64,000 bases of DNA from Demequinaceae bacterium (lineage in GTDB: Bacteria > Actinomycetota > Actinomycetes > Actinomycetales > Demequinaceae), in contig JAFGBM010000005.1 in NCBI GenBank assembly GCA_016933155.1, positions 231,803-295,802 of the forward strand, read 5' to 3'. The position numbers and the translations under genes are program-made. The notes below the pieces were generated by a model. It saw nothing but the letters and a program-made list of their open reading frames with translations. It was not told the DNA's origin and ran no database searches. Positions 1 to 8,555 of the stretch are shown here, piece after piece; position 1 is the first letter of the stretch; every line of letters begins with the position of its first letter.

Positions 1-238
1 GATCATCAAAGGCCTTCGCGGGGGCGCCGACTATGACATCGAGCGTCCGATGGCCCTGATGAACAGGGCCCTGACCGGGATCGAGACGGTCTTCATCTCC
101 GGGGATCCGAGCCTTCAACACATCGCGTCCAGCCTCGTCAGGGATGTTGCCCGCAACGGAGGGTCCATCTCCGGGCTCGTCCCCCCCGGCGTCGAACCCG
201 TCGTCGTCGAGGCCCTGGCCAAGGAGACGGACCGCTAG
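1..238 (+). CDS. coaD: Phosphopantetheine adenylyltransferase, C-terminal part (5' end outside window)
   Basis: This is the end of CoaD, which transfers AMP from ATP to 4'-phosphopantetheine in coenzyme A synthesis. The frame is already open at base 2. It reads the family hallmarks IIKGLRGGADYDIERPMALM, then ETVFI, a HIASSLVRDVARNGG-type segment and SGLVPPGVEP. These match the C-terminal half of CoaD (the GLR..DFEYE..MA.MN region and the SSS.VKE.A..GG region). The reading ends at a TAG. The position just before DUF177-rpmF-rnc is the normal actinobacterial order. Roughly the first half of the protein lies outside the window, so the nucleotide-binding TxGH motif cannot be checked. Confidence 0.9.
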   Translation, partial: IIKGLRGGADYDIERPMALMNRALTGIETVFISGDPSLQHIASSLVRDVARNGGSISGLVPPGVEPVVVEALAKETDR

Positions 239-273
239 GGCATTCGGAGGGGGCCGACGACCCCGTCGCTGGC

Positions 274-302
274 TTGAGGCGGGTCCCGCCATCGCGTAGA
301 CT
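274..302 (+). promoter_or_regulatory. Predicted sigma-70 type promoter for DUF177-rpmF-rnc
   Basis: TTGAGG (274-279), a 17-base spacer and TAGACT (297-302) form a good vegetative promoter in the gap after coaD. Transcription would start near 308-310, giving a leader of about 60 bases with an AGGAGG ribosome site just before the DUF177 start. This is a prediction from motif match and spacing only. Confidence 0.6.
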
Positions 303-369
303 CGTGCGCTGGTCCGGCCGAAGCGGCACGGGTCGAGGTCCATGAGGACCGGAGGATGCAGGAGGGCCG

Positions 370-942
370 ATGCCCAAGGCAGAAAGCCCCAGGGATCAGG
401 CGTTCATGGTTTCCGTGCGAGACATCGCCCGGAAGCCGGGGGCGCACAAACCCCACGCCCGCACCCTCCCGGCCCCTGCGGTCCTGGGCACCGAGGTCAT
501 CGGCGTGCCGGAGGGTTCCGACCTAGTGCTCAATCTGAGCCTGGAGTCGGTCTCCGAAGGCATATGGGTCTCCGGAACCGTCACGGCCGAAGCCGTGGGG
601 GAATGCGCCCGATGCCTGGACGAGGTGACCGAGCAGGTGGTCGCCCCCGTCCAGGGGCTGTTCGTCTATCCCGACGCGAGGGCGGGTGACTCCGGAGACG
701 AGGCGGACGTGTATGACTTCGATGGAGAGAATCTCGACCTCGAAGAGGCGATACGGGACGCGCTGGTGACTGCTCTGCCGTTCGTTCCGCTGTGTGACCC
801 GGATTGTCCGGGGCTGTGCGACCAATGCGGCGCCCGGCTGGCGGACGATCCGAAGCATCATCACGACGTGGTCGACCCCCGATGGGCCGCCCTAGATGCC
901 CTGATTGACAAGGAAGCCTTGACCGACAAGAAGGAGAACTAG
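370..942 (+). CDS. DUF177 (YceD-like) protein
   Basis: A 190-residue DUF177 protein. The family is cysteine-bearing, usually sits directly before rpmF, and is linked to 23S rRNA and ribosome metabolism in bacteria and plastids; its exact reaction is not established. Two CxxC pairs are visible: CARC near residue 78, and the C-terminal CDPDC and CDQC near residues 139-151, probably binding a metal. The centre is acidic, as is usual. The ATG at 370 follows AGGAGG (360-365) with a 4-base gap; a second ATG at 406 is possible but lacks such a site. The last codons carry the ribosome site of rpmF, which starts two bases after the stop. Confidence 0.85.
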   Translation: MPKAESPRDQAFMVSVRDIARKPGAHKPHARTLPAPAVLGTEVIGVPEGSDLVLNLSLESVSEGIWVSGTVTAEAVGECARCLDEVTEQVVAPVQGLFVYPDARAGDSGDEADVYDFDGENLDLEEAIRDALVTALPFVPLCDPDCPGLCDQCGARLADDPKHHHDVVDPRWAALDALIDKEALTDKKEN

Positions 943-944
943 CC

Positions 945-1139
945 GTGGCAGTTCCGAAGCGCAAGATGTCGCGCAGCAACACCCGCGCGCGTCGCTCGCA
1001 GTGGAAGACCCGAGCGGCGACGCTCACGACGTGCCCGGAGTGCAAGGCGGACAAGCTGCCGCACGTCGCCTGCCCCTCGTGCGGCGCCTATGACGGCCGC
1101 ACCTATCCCGAGGCCGTGCGCACCGAGAACGAGCGCTAG
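945..1139 (+). CDS. rpmF: 50S ribosomal protein L32
   Basis: A 64-residue L32, a small protein of the large ribosomal subunit. It begins MAVPKRKMSRSNTRARRSQW, the classic L32 start, and carries two zinc-ligand pairs, CPEC and CPSC (CxxC...CxxC). This is therefore the zinc-binding (C+) form, not the cysteine-free paralogue made under zinc starvation. The start is GTG at 945, two bases after the DUF177 stop, with AAGGAG inside the end of DUF177 as ribosome site. It is co-transcribed with DUF177 and rnc. Confidence 0.96.
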   Translation: MAVPKRKMSRSNTRARRSQWKTRAATLTTCPECKADKLPHVACPSCGAYDGRTYPEAVRTENER

Positions 1140-1150
1140 ACCTCGCCTCG

Positions 1151-1924
1151 ATGAGGCACGCCGCCCCCGGCCGAGTGTCGGCCCTGGTGAAACGGCTCGG
1201 AGTCGAGATCGACCCCGAGATGCTCGTCCTCGCCCTGACGCATCGGTCCTTCGCGTACGAGGCGGGGGGCATCCCGACGAACGAGCGCCTGGAATTCTTG
1301 GGAGACTCCGTCCTCGGAGTCGTCGTCACCGATCGGCTCTATCGCGACCATCCCGAATCACCCGAGGGTGAGCTCGCGAAAATGCGAGCCTCCTGTGTGT
1401 CTCAGCGGGCCCTCGCCGAAGTCGCCAGGGAGATCGGCCTCGGAGACTACGTGCTCCTGGGAAAGGGGGAGGTGACGACGGGGGGTGCGGAGAAGGATTC
1501 CATCCTCTGCGATGCCCTCGAGGCGATCATCGGGGGGGTGTACCTGAGCCTGGGGCTCGACTCCGCCCGCGACCTCATCCTCAGACTCGTCGGGCCCAGC
1601 CTGAAGCGGGCCGCCGGCTCCGGTGCCGGGCTGGACTGGAAGACCTCACTCCAGGAGGCCTGCGCGGAACGAGGGTTGGGGAATCCGCGATACGAGGTTT
1701 CGGGGGACGGCCCGGACCACGCCCGCAGCTTCAGTGCGACCGTCGTCATCGATGAGGAGCCCCGTGGGACGGGTTCGGGGACGGCCAAGAAGCATGCGGA
1801 GCAGGACGCCGCCCGCATGGCCTACGAGGCAATCGTCGGGATCGAATCGGAGCAGGCCTCCGTCGACGACCCGTCTCCCGCTTTGACAGACCCGTCCCAT
1901 CCGTCAGACTGTTCGCATGGGTAA
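1151..1924 (+). CDS. rnc: Ribonuclease III
   Basis: RNase III cuts double-stranded RNA in rRNA maturation and mRNA turnover. The protein has 257 residues. The catalytic signature NERLEFLGDSVLG lies at residues 44-56, with E48 and D52 as metal ligands; a second acidic cluster (DALEAIIGGVYL) follows near residue 120. A double-stranded RNA-binding domain starts near DWKTSLQE and ends with the GTAKKHAEQDAA helix. The C-terminal tail of about 35 residues is unusually proline/serine rich. Its last bases overlap the promoter and first 8 bases of the next gene, which is unrelated, so the usual mutM-smc continuation is absent here. Confidence 0.95.
   Translation: MRHAAPGRVSALVKRLGVEIDPEMLVLALTHRSFAYEAGGIPTNERLEFLGDSVLGVVVTDRLYRDHPESPEGELAKMRASCVSQRALAEVAREIGLGDYVLLGKGEVTTGGAEKDSILCDALEAIIGGVYLSLGLDSARDLILRLVGPSLKRAAGSGAGLDWKTSLQEACAERGLGNPRYEVSGDGPDHARSFSATVVIDEEPRGTGSGTAKKHAEQDAARMAYEAIVGIESEQASVDDPSPALTDPSHPSDCSHG
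1883..1910 (+). promoter_or_regulatory. Leaderless promoter of the first DUF4015 gene
   Basis: TTGACA (1883-1888), a 16-base spacer and CAGACT (1905-1910) are followed by six bases and then the ATG at 1917, so transcription would begin at or next to the start codon. The promoter lies inside the 3' end of rnc. The bases from the -10 box through the ATG are repeated exactly before the paralogue at 3313. Confidence 0.6.
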
Positions 1925-3239
1925 GGGTGGTCGCGCGCTGCTCGCGCTGGGGAGCGTCCTCTCCCTCGCCCTCGGGGCCTCGGGCGCCTACTTCTTCGGA
2001 CCGACGCTGCTGGGGATGGGCGACGGCGACCACGCGCGCAAGGTGCCCCTGGCCGAGATCCGGGTTGAGCGCTCCGAGCGGGCTTTCCCGCTGTCCGGCG
2101 TCGTGATGGCGGATGGAATCCCCATGGATGATGCGACGGTCATGGCCGGCGGCCAGTCCGTCTACACCGACGCGACGGGGGCCTTCTCCTTCGAGCACGC
2201 ACCCCTGGGAACCGTCACCGTCGCGAGACCGGGTTTCGAGACCCTGGAGTACACCTTCGACGGCTCGGTCGAGGAGGTGGACCTCGTGATCGAGGAGCGG
2301 ATCATCCGAGGCATCAGGGTGCCCCCCCTTGTCGCGAAGAGCGACACGGAGTTCCAGAAGATGATCGACATCGCGGACCAGACCTCGGTCAACGCCTTCG
2401 TGTTCGACACCAAGGGCGACTACGACTATGCCGGAGCCGAGGGCGTGGTCTTCTACGAGACGGAGGTCGAGGCCGCTCAGAAGCCCGGCCTCGTGGTGGT
2501 GTGGTACGACCCCGTTCAGCGCCTCCAGCAGGCCAAGGACGCCGGGATCTACACCATCACCAGAATCCCGGTTTTCATCAGCCAGAGTTATGTCGACGCC
2601 TATCCCCAGCACAAACTGGTCGGCCGGTACCTGGATCCAGGGAACAGGGACGCCTGGGAATACGCCCTCGACCTCGCGGTGGAGGCGTGCGAACTCGGCT
2701 TCGACGAGATCCAATTCGACTACATCCGCTACCCCGACGGTCAGGCCGCCACGACGGCCCGGAACCTCGGGCTGGTCCCGAACGAGGCGACCAGGGTTGC
2801 GACCATCCAGGCCTTCCTCGAGGAGGCTTCAGGCCGACTCCACCCCTTGGGGTGTGCCGTCTCAGCCGACATCTTCGGGATCGTCAACGTGGAGGACGAC
2901 GACGCGGGTCTGGGCCAGAAGGTCGAGGAGATATCCGTTCCACTGGATATTTACGTTCCGATGATCTACCCCAACCAGTGGCCATCCGGCTACTTCGGAC
3001 TGAACGATCCCAGCGACCATCCCTCGACGGTCGTCGGATCCGTCCTCGACACCGCGGCCCCGAGGCTGGCACCCGGGACGATCATGCGACCGCTGCTCCA
3101 GGGGTACTACTACTCGCCAAGCCAGATCCGGGCAGAGATCGACGCCGCCGAGTCGAGGGGATTTGGGTGGCAGATCTGGAACATGGACGGCATCTACAGC
3201 ATCGACTCCTTCCCGGCCGGGACCACGGGGGCCGGGTGA
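1917..3239 (+). CDS. Secreted DUF4015 putative glycoside hydrolase (copy 1)
   Basis: A 440-residue exported protein. An uncleaved or lipid-free signal segment (about residues 8-30, rich in Leu/Ala/Gly) leads into a beta-sandwich like carboxypeptidase regulatory domains (around FPLSGVVMADG, ending near residue 125). A DUF4015 TIM-barrel-like domain fills the rest. DUF4015 is classed as a putative glycoside hydrolase; its hallmark GFDEIQFDYIRYP is near residue 262, with acidic residues placed as in a catalytic pair. The substrate is unknown; cell-wall or exopolysaccharide sugar is an inference. The next gene is a full-length paralogue. No Shine-Dalgarno site is needed because the message looks leaderless. 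Confidence 0.8.
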   Translation: MGKGGRALLALGSVLSLALGASGAYFFGPTLLGMGDGDHARKVPLAEIRVERSERAFPLSGVVMADGIPMDDATVMAGGQSVYTDATGAFSFEHAPLGTVTVARPGFETLEYTFDGSVEEVDLVIEERIIRGIRVPPLVAKSDTEFQKMIDIADQTSVNAFVFDTKGDYDYAGAEGVVFYETEVEAAQKPGLVVVWYDPVQRLQQAKDAGIYTITRIPVFISQSYVDAYPQHKLVGRYLDPGNRDAWEYALDLAVEACELGFDEIQFDYIRYPDGQAATTARNLGLVPNEATRVATIQAFLEEASGRLHPLGCAVSADIFGIVNVEDDDAGLGQKVEEISVPLDIYVPMIYPNQWPSGYFGLNDPSDHPSTVVGSVLDTAAPRLAPGTIMRPLLQGYYYSPSQIRAEIDAAESRGFGWQIWNMDGIYSIDSFPAGTTGAG

Positions 3240-3278
3240 TCGATCCCGCCGCCCGGGGGCACCGTCCATTTGCGGATT

Positions 3279-3306
3279 TTGACACCCGTTTCCGATCCGT
3301 CAGACT
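3279..3306 (+). promoter_or_regulatory. Leaderless promoter of the second DUF4015 gene
   Basis: TTGACA (3279-3284), 16 bases and CAGACT (3301-3306), then six bases and the ATG at 3313. The stretch from just before the -10 box to the start codon is the same as at 1903-1919, so the promoter was copied together with the gene. Confidence 0.6.
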
Positions 3307-3312
3307 GTTCGC

Positions 3313-4620
3313 ATGGCACTAGGGCGACGCACGGTTCTTGCTCTTGGCGGGGCGGCCTCCCTCGCCCTGGGGGCCGGGGTCATGTTCGTCGTCGGGCCGA
3401 CGATGGGGGCGGCCCCCGATACCGGTCACCCTCGCAAGGACCTCCCCGCCGAACTCCGGATCGAGCGTTCGGAGCGGGCCTTTCCGCTCTCCGGAACGGT
3501 GATGGCCGGCGACTTCCCCCTGGACTTCGCGACGATGACGGTGGGAACCGAGTCGTTCACCACGGATGAGACGGGGGCCTTCTCCTTCGACAACGTCCCC
3601 CTGGGGACGATCACGGTCTCGAGGCCGGGCTTCGACGACCTCGAGTATGAATTCGATGGGGCCGTCTCGGAGATGGATCTGATCCTCACGCCGAAGATCG
3701 TCCGGGCCGTCCATATCTCCTCGAGTTGGGCGACCAGTGACGCCAAGTTCCAGGAGTTCATCGATCTGGCCGACGCGACGACCGTCAACGCCCTCCTTCT
3801 CGATGCCATGGGCGACGACGGCTTCATCGACTACGCCACGGAAGTGCAGGCCGCGGTCGATCACCACATGATCACCGAGACGCCCTACGACGTGAAGAAG
3901 AGGCTTCAGCAGATGGACGAGGCGGGGCTCTATTCGATCGTCCGGGTATCTGTGTTCGCGAATCCCCTGGCCGTCCAGGCCTTTCCCCAATACAAACTCG
4001 GTGGAGGGTTCCTCGACCCGGGGAATCCCGGTTCGTGGGAGTACCCCCTCGACTTGGCGGTCGAGGCCTGCACCCTTGGGTTCGATGAGATCAACTTCGA
4101 CTACATCCGCTACCCGAGCTACACCTATTCGAAGACCCCCAAGACGATGGAAGGCCGGGTGGCCAACATCAGCGCCTTCCTCGAGGAGGCAGGCCAACGC
4201 CTCCACCCCCTCGGCTGCGCCGTTTCGGCCAACTCCTTCGGCGGCCCGACCATGGAGGACCGCGACTACGGCATCGGGCAGCACGTCGAGGAATTCTCGG
4301 CCGCCATCGACGTCTACTCGCCCATGACGTATCCGGAGCTGTGGGCGGACTCGCCGATCTTCGGGATATCCAAGCCGCAGTACCACCCGAAGGAGGTGGT
4401 GGCGGCGCAACTGGACGCCGCGTTGCCCCGGGTCGCCGACGGGACCGTCCTCAGGCCCTGGTTGCAGTCGTCGTTCTACTACCCTCAGACGGATTGGGTC
4501 ATGGAGCAGATTCAGGTCGCCGAAGACCGCGGCCTCGGGTGGATCATGTGGAACTCATACGACGATCCAGAGGCCAGCGCGATCGGGATGTTCCCCGCCG
4601 GAACGACCGGCGAGGGATAG
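3313..4620 (+). CDS. Secreted DUF4015 putative glycoside hydrolase (copy 2)
   Basis: A 435-residue paralogue of the gene before it, with the same architecture: signal segment, a beta-sandwich beginning FPLSGTVMAGDFPLD, and a DUF4015 domain with GFDEINFDYIRYP near residue 257. Differences are concentrated in the middle of the barrel and in loops (for example MGDDGFIDYATEV in place of the longer loop in copy 1), as expected if the two copies have diverged in substrate. It has its own leaderless promoter. Its TAG stop also forms the start of the TAGCAT -10 box of the next gene. Confidence 0.8.
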   Translation: MALGRRTVLALGGAASLALGAGVMFVVGPTMGAAPDTGHPRKDLPAELRIERSERAFPLSGTVMAGDFPLDFATMTVGTESFTTDETGAFSFDNVPLGTITVSRPGFDDLEYEFDGAVSEMDLILTPKIVRAVHISSSWATSDAKFQEFIDLADATTVNALLLDAMGDDGFIDYATEVQAAVDHHMITETPYDVKKRLQQMDEAGLYSIVRVSVFANPLAVQAFPQYKLGGGFLDPGNPGSWEYPLDLAVEACTLGFDEINFDYIRYPSYTYSKTPKTMEGRVANISAFLEEAGQRLHPLGCAVSANSFGGPTMEDRDYGIGQHVEEFSAAIDVYSPMTYPELWADSPIFGISKPQYHPKEVVAAQLDAALPRVADGTVLRPWLQSSFYYPQTDWVMEQIQVAEDRGLGWIMWNSYDDPEASAIGMFPAGTTGEG

Positions 4621-4623
4621 CAT
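4618..4623 (+). promoter_or_regulatory. Leaderless -10 box of the response regulator, made from the upstream stop codon
   Basis: TAGCAT begins at the TAG stop of the DUF4015 gene and lies six bases before the ATG at 4630. This is the same geometry as at many other starts in the window. No clear -35 box is seen. Confidence 0.5.
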
Positions 4624-4629
4624 CGTCGT

Positions 4630-5247
4630 ATGGCCGACATCACCGTTCTCGTCCTCGACGACCATGAGGTCGTGCGCCGTGGCATCTGCGACGTCCTGGA
4701 CCGGGCCGACGGGGTGACGGTCGTCGCCGAGGCCGGCAGCGTTCAGCAGGCGATCCGTCGAGCCGACGCCGTGAAGCCCAATGTTCTCCTGACCGACCTG
4801 CGCCTGCCCGATGGGACCGGCCTCGACGTCATCGCCCACGTCGTCGAGCACCTGCCCGACACCCGTATCGTCGTGTTGACCTCCTACGACGACGACGACG
4901 CCCGGGCGGCGGCCAGGGCGGCAGGGGCGCATGGATTCGTCCCGAAGACCGCGCGTTCGGCCGATGTGCTTCAGGCGATCAGGGACGCGGCGGCGGGGAG
5001 GACGACCGCGACACGGATCAAGGTCGAGGAGGACGCCGTCATCTCCAAGCTCACTCCCATGGAGCAGAGGGTTCTCGAACTGGTGGGTCAGTCGAAGTCG
5101 AACCGGGAGATCGCCGATGATCTCGGCATCGCGGAGAAGACCGTCAAGAACCATGTGACGGCCGTCCTGGCGAAGATGGGGCTTCAGAGGAGGACCCAGG
5201 TTGTCGCCTGGGCCACGGCTCGCCGCGCGGGCTCCTTCAGGGGCTAG
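4630..5247 (+). CDS. NarL/DevR-family response regulator
   Basis: A 205-residue two-component response regulator. The receiver domain has acidic residues D10/D11, phospho-acceptor D56 (LLTDLRLPDGTG), T84 in VVLTSYD and K106 in FVPKTA. The C-terminal LuxR-type helix-turn-helix runs from about LTPMEQRVLELV to VKNHVTAVLAKMGLQRR. When phosphorylated it should dimerise and bind DNA in the cytoplasm. It converges on, and overlaps by one CTAG palindrome with, a histidine kinase gene, which is very likely its partner. The DevR/DosR-like layout suggests a redox, oxygen or nitric oxide signal, but that is inference. Confidence 0.9.
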   Translation: MADITVLVLDDHEVVRRGICDVLDRADGVTVVAEAGSVQQAIRRADAVKPNVLLTDLRLPDGTGLDVIAHVVEHLPDTRIVVLTSYDDDDARAAARAAGAHGFVPKTARSADVLQAIRDAAAGRTTATRIKVEEDAVISKLTPMEQRVLELVGQSKSNREIADDLGIAEKTVKNHVTAVLAKMGLQRRTQVVAWATARRAGSFRG

Positions 5248-6863
5248 ACCCCCGAGTCCTCCTGAGGACGCGCCATTCTCCACCTGACGGTCCACAGCAT
5301 GACGCTTCCCGGCCGGGGCTTGTCAGGCTTGGCCGGTTGGAGTGAGAACGATCCCGCCCGCCTGAGCGCGCGGTTGGCCAGGTTGGACGTGCCGGAGTGG
5401 CGCGAGAATTCCTGGGGGGGGCCGACCCCGTTGTCGGTGACCGAGACCTCGAGTTGGTCTCCCTCGACCGAGATGCGGATCTTGACTTTGGAGGCCTTGG
5501 CGTGCTGGGCGACATTGGACAGGCTCTCCCTGACGACCGCGACCAGGTCGTCGACGAGGGAGGTGTCGGCGCAGAGCTCGGGAGGCAGGGCGTCCCAGTC
5601 GACTCGGACGGTCGGGGCGAAACCCAGGACGTTCTGGGAGAGCACGATCTCGCGCCGAACCCTTTCGGATAGCGGCTCGGAGGAGCGTTCCCGGTCGAGC
5701 GTGGAGACGACGCCTCGGACCTCCTTCTGGGCTCGGATGACGTTGTGCCGGAGGTTCTCCAGGGTCTGCCGGAACTCCTCTGGGACCTGCTCGGCGAGCG
5801 ACTCCAACTGGATGGCCGCCGCGAAGAGTTCCTGGGACACGAGGTCGTGGAGGTCGTCCGCGATGCGCTGACGGTTCTCCAGGAGGGCGGACACGTCCTT
5901 GACGTGCCGGAGTTCGGCGACGGACAGGGCGAGGGCGGCCTGATCGGCGAAGCGTTGGGCCATGTCCAGGTCGCTTGCGCCGAAGCCGGGCTGGCCCTTC
6001 TCCCGGTAGAGCATGAGCAGTCCGACGGTCCTTCCCTCGGCCCGGAGTGGGGCGTAGAGGGCCGGGCCGAAGTCTCGGATGGGTTCCAGGATGACCTCAC
6101 CGGGGGGTTCGAGGGCGTAGGTTCCCACCCCGGAGCGGATGGTCTTGAGGGCGTAGCCGCCCTCCGGCAGGATGAGGCCCAGCATCTCGTCCGCCTTGGC
6201 CCCGACGGTGAACTCCAGGACCCAGTTCTCGTCCATGCCGGGGAGGACGAGGGTGGCGGCGGCCGCCTGGCCCAGTTCTTTCGCCGCCTCGACCAGTTGG
6301 GCGAGGGCGCCCTCATCGCCGGGGTCGGCCAGCAACCGCGTCGTGACCTCCTGGGAGGCCGTGAGCCACCTCTCCCGTTCCAGGGCTTCCTGGTAGAGGG
6401 TGGAATTGTCGATCGCCACGGACGCGGCGGCGGCGAGGGCGCGGACGATCGTCTCGTCCTGGGCCGTGAAGCCGCCGTCCTTGCTCGCGAGGTACAGGTA
6501 GCCGAAGACGCGGTCACGCACCCGAAGGGCCGTTCCCAGGAAGGAGCCGAGGGTCGGATGACCCTCGGGGAAACCCTCGAATGCCGGGTGTGCCGTCACC
6601 TCGTCGACGACGAGCGTGCCGTAGGCGGGGATTCTCCCGAGGACCCCGACGGCCCGTGGACCCCGGCCTATCGCATCCCACATCGAGCGATCCATGCCCT
6701 TGAAGTAGAAGTCGACCGATTGGCCGTCCGGACCCAGGACGTTGATGGCGGCGTGTTTGGCCCCCGTATGGGCGAGCGAGACCTCCAGGAACCGGTTGAG
6801 GACGGCCGGCAGGTCAAGGTCGGCGTTGAGAGCGATGATGGCACCGCTGAGCGAGTCCGGCAC
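5244..6863 (-). CDS. Two-GAF sensor histidine kinase (DevS/NreB type)
   Basis: A 539-residue cytoplasmic histidine kinase without membrane segments. Two GAF-like sensor domains cover about residues 15-155 and 170-315. The HisKA_3 dimerisation helix has the phospho-acceptor H339 in RIADDLHDLVSQELF. The ATPase domain has the N-box near VVRESLSNVAQHA and the DNGVG motif. The order matches DevS/DosT kinases, which sense oxygen, CO or NO through a GAF-bound haem; a haem ligand cannot be proven here. The GTG start directly abuts the cydC stop (TAGGTG) and is preceded by AAGGTGG, so the kinase is translated from the cyd operon message. Its likely partner is the convergent regulator at 4630. Confidence 0.88.
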   Translation of the reverse strand: MPDSLSGAIIALNADLDLPAVLNRFLEVSLAHTGAKHAAINVLGPDGQSVDFYFKGMDRSMWDAIGRGPRAVGVLGRIPAYGTLVVDEVTAHPAFEGFPEGHPTLGSFLGTALRVRDRVFGYLYLASKDGGFTAQDETIVRALAAAASVAIDNSTLYQEALERERWLTASQEVTTRLLADPGDEGALAQLVEAAKELGQAAAATLVLPGMDENWVLEFTVGAKADEMLGLILPEGGYALKTIRSGVGTYALEPPGEVILEPIRDFGPALYAPLRAEGRTVGLLMLYREKGQPGFGASDLDMAQRFADQAALALSVAELRHVKDVSALLENRQRIADDLHDLVSQELFAAAIQLESLAEQVPEEFRQTLENLRHNVIRAQKEVRGVVSTLDRERSSEPLSERVRREIVLSQNVLGFAPTVRVDWDALPPELCADTSLVDDLVAVVRESLSNVAQHAKASKVKIRISVEGDQLEVSVTDNGVGPPQEFSRHSGTSNLANRALRRAGSFSLQPAKPDKPRPGSVMLWTVRWRMARPQEDSGV

Positions 6864-8555
6864 CTATCCCACCTTTCCTAGATCCACCACCGTGTCTACC
6901 ACCTTCAGGAGAGCATGATCGTGCGTGACGATGACGAGGCTCCTGCCCGCGGCCCTCGACTCCTCGACGATAGCCTGAACGATATCCGTTCCCGCCTCAT
7001 CGAGGTGCTCACCGGGTTCGTCGATGAGGTGGATGGGGGCCGGGTGGAGAAGGACTCGGGCCAGGAGGAGGCGTCGACGCTCCCCACCCGAGACGCTGAG
7101 CCCTCCACTGCCGAGGATGGTGTCGAGGCCCTCCGGCTGCCGGGCGAGCCAGGGCCCCAGCCCGACGAGCGCGAGCACCCGGTCGGCCTCCTCATGCGTC
7201 ACGTCCCCCCGGGCGACCCGGAGGTTCTCGATGATGGATGTGCCGAATACGTGGGCGTCCTCGGCCGTCATGGCGATGCGTATCCCGGTGTCGGCGGGCG
7301 TCACCCGTCGACCCGAGATCCGGGCCTCCCCGCTGACCGGGGGGAGGGCACCGCACATCGTCAGGAGCAGGGTCGTCTTCCCAATCCCGGAGGGTCCGAT
7401 GATCCCGATGACCTGCCCGGGTGCGAGGCGGGCGTCCACCGGACTCGTGGGGGTGCCCCCTGGCCAGGCTGCCCGGACCCGATCGAGTTCGAGGGGGAAC
7501 GCGGCGCGAGGATCGGGGTCGTCTGCGGGGGCAGGCGATGGCCTGAGGGAGGGCTCGGAACGGTTCAGACCTGCGGACTCGAAGAGGCCTCGGACCCGGG
7601 CGGCCGCGGCTCGGGACCGGGAAGCTTGGGCAGAGGCGGCAGGCAAGGCACCAACAGCCTCAAAGGCGGCTAGGGGGGTCAGGGCGACGACCGCGGCGGC
7701 GGGTCCCGTCAGGTCGCCCGAGGTGACCGCCGCGATCCCGATGAGGACGGCCGTCACGAGCGCGACGCCCGCCGCAAGCACGTGGATGGCGGCCGCGAGC
7801 GCCGCCGGTCTCGCCGCCGATTCCCGTGCCTGCTCTTGGCGGGCATTCGCGTCATCGAGGAGGCTCGCGGCCTCGGCGGTCGTTCCCCAGACCCGGTGTT
7901 CCGTGGCCCCTTCGAGGGCCGAGAGGGCGGCGACGGAGACCGCGGCGTCCGTCTGGGCCCCCTCCTCCTGCGAGATGCGGGTGGCTCTGGCGGTGAGAAC
8001 GGCGGGCAGGATCGCCGCGACTACGAGGCAGGCGGCCAGGCAGGCCGCCGCTCCCGGGTGCTGGCTCCCGACGATCCCCACGGCCGTGGCCGAGACGACG
8101 ACGGCCACCCCCAACGGCACGAGGGCCCGGACGACGACATCGCCGATGGCGTCCAGGTCCGCTCCGATCCGAGCCATGATCTCCCCCTTGGGGAGGGTCA
8201 TCACCTGCGCGGTCCTACCGGCCTCCAGGCGTTCGTAGGCTCGGGTGCGGAGGGAGGCGACACCCCTGAGGGACGTGTCGTGGGAGCGCAGCCGTTCGGC
8301 GTATCGGAGGGCGCCCCGCCCGATGCCGAGGGTGCGGACGAGGACCGCCGCGATGGCAAGGTCGGCGGGGGAAGGCATCTCCGCCGCCCTGGCGATGAGC
8401 CAGGCGGAGGTGGCGGTCAATCCGACAGCTGAACCGAGGGCTCCGCTCCCGGCGAGGATGGCCGCTGCGACCCGCATCCATCGGAGGTCAAGGTCACCCC
8501 ACAGTCCGGACCCCCTCGGTCGTCGATCCCCGGCCGTTCGCGCTTTGCCCCTCAT
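6864..8555 (-). CDS. cydC: Thiol reductant ABC exporter subunit CydC
   Basis: A 563-residue half-transporter with an N-terminal six-helix membrane domain and a C-terminal ATPase. CydDC exports cysteine and glutathione (or analogous thiols) to the outer face of the membrane and is needed to assemble cytochrome bd. Visible motifs are Walker A GPSGIGKTTLL, ABC signature LSVSGGERRRLLLAR, Walker B HLIDEP followed by a D-loop, and the H-loop IVTHDH. The ATG overlaps the cydD stop (ATGA), implying translational coupling. The first 25 residues are basic and probably cytoplasmic. It is called CydC rather than CydD from its second place in the operon. Confidence 0.9.
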   Translation of the reverse strand: MRGKARTAGDRRPRGSGLWGDLDLRWMRVAAAILAGSGALGSAVGLTATSAWLIARAAEMPSPADLAIAAVLVRTLGIGRGALRYAERLRSHDTSLRGVASLRTRAYERLEAGRTAQVMTLPKGEIMARIGADLDAIGDVVVRALVPLGVAVVVSATAVGIVGSQHPGAAACLAACLVVAAILPAVLTARATRISQEEGAQTDAAVSVAALSALEGATEHRVWGTTAEAASLLDDANARQEQARESAARPAALAAAIHVLAAGVALVTAVLIGIAAVTSGDLTGPAAAVVALTPLAAFEAVGALPAASAQASRSRAAAARVRGLFESAGLNRSEPSLRPSPAPADDPDPRAAFPLELDRVRAAWPGGTPTSPVDARLAPGQVIGIIGPSGIGKTTLLLTMCGALPPVSGEARISGRRVTPADTGIRIAMTAEDAHVFGTSIIENLRVARGDVTHEEADRVLALVGLGPWLARQPEGLDTILGSGGLSVSGGERRRLLLARVLLHPAPIHLIDEPGEHLDEAGTDIVQAIVEESRAAGRSLVIVTHDHALLKVVDTVVDLGKVG

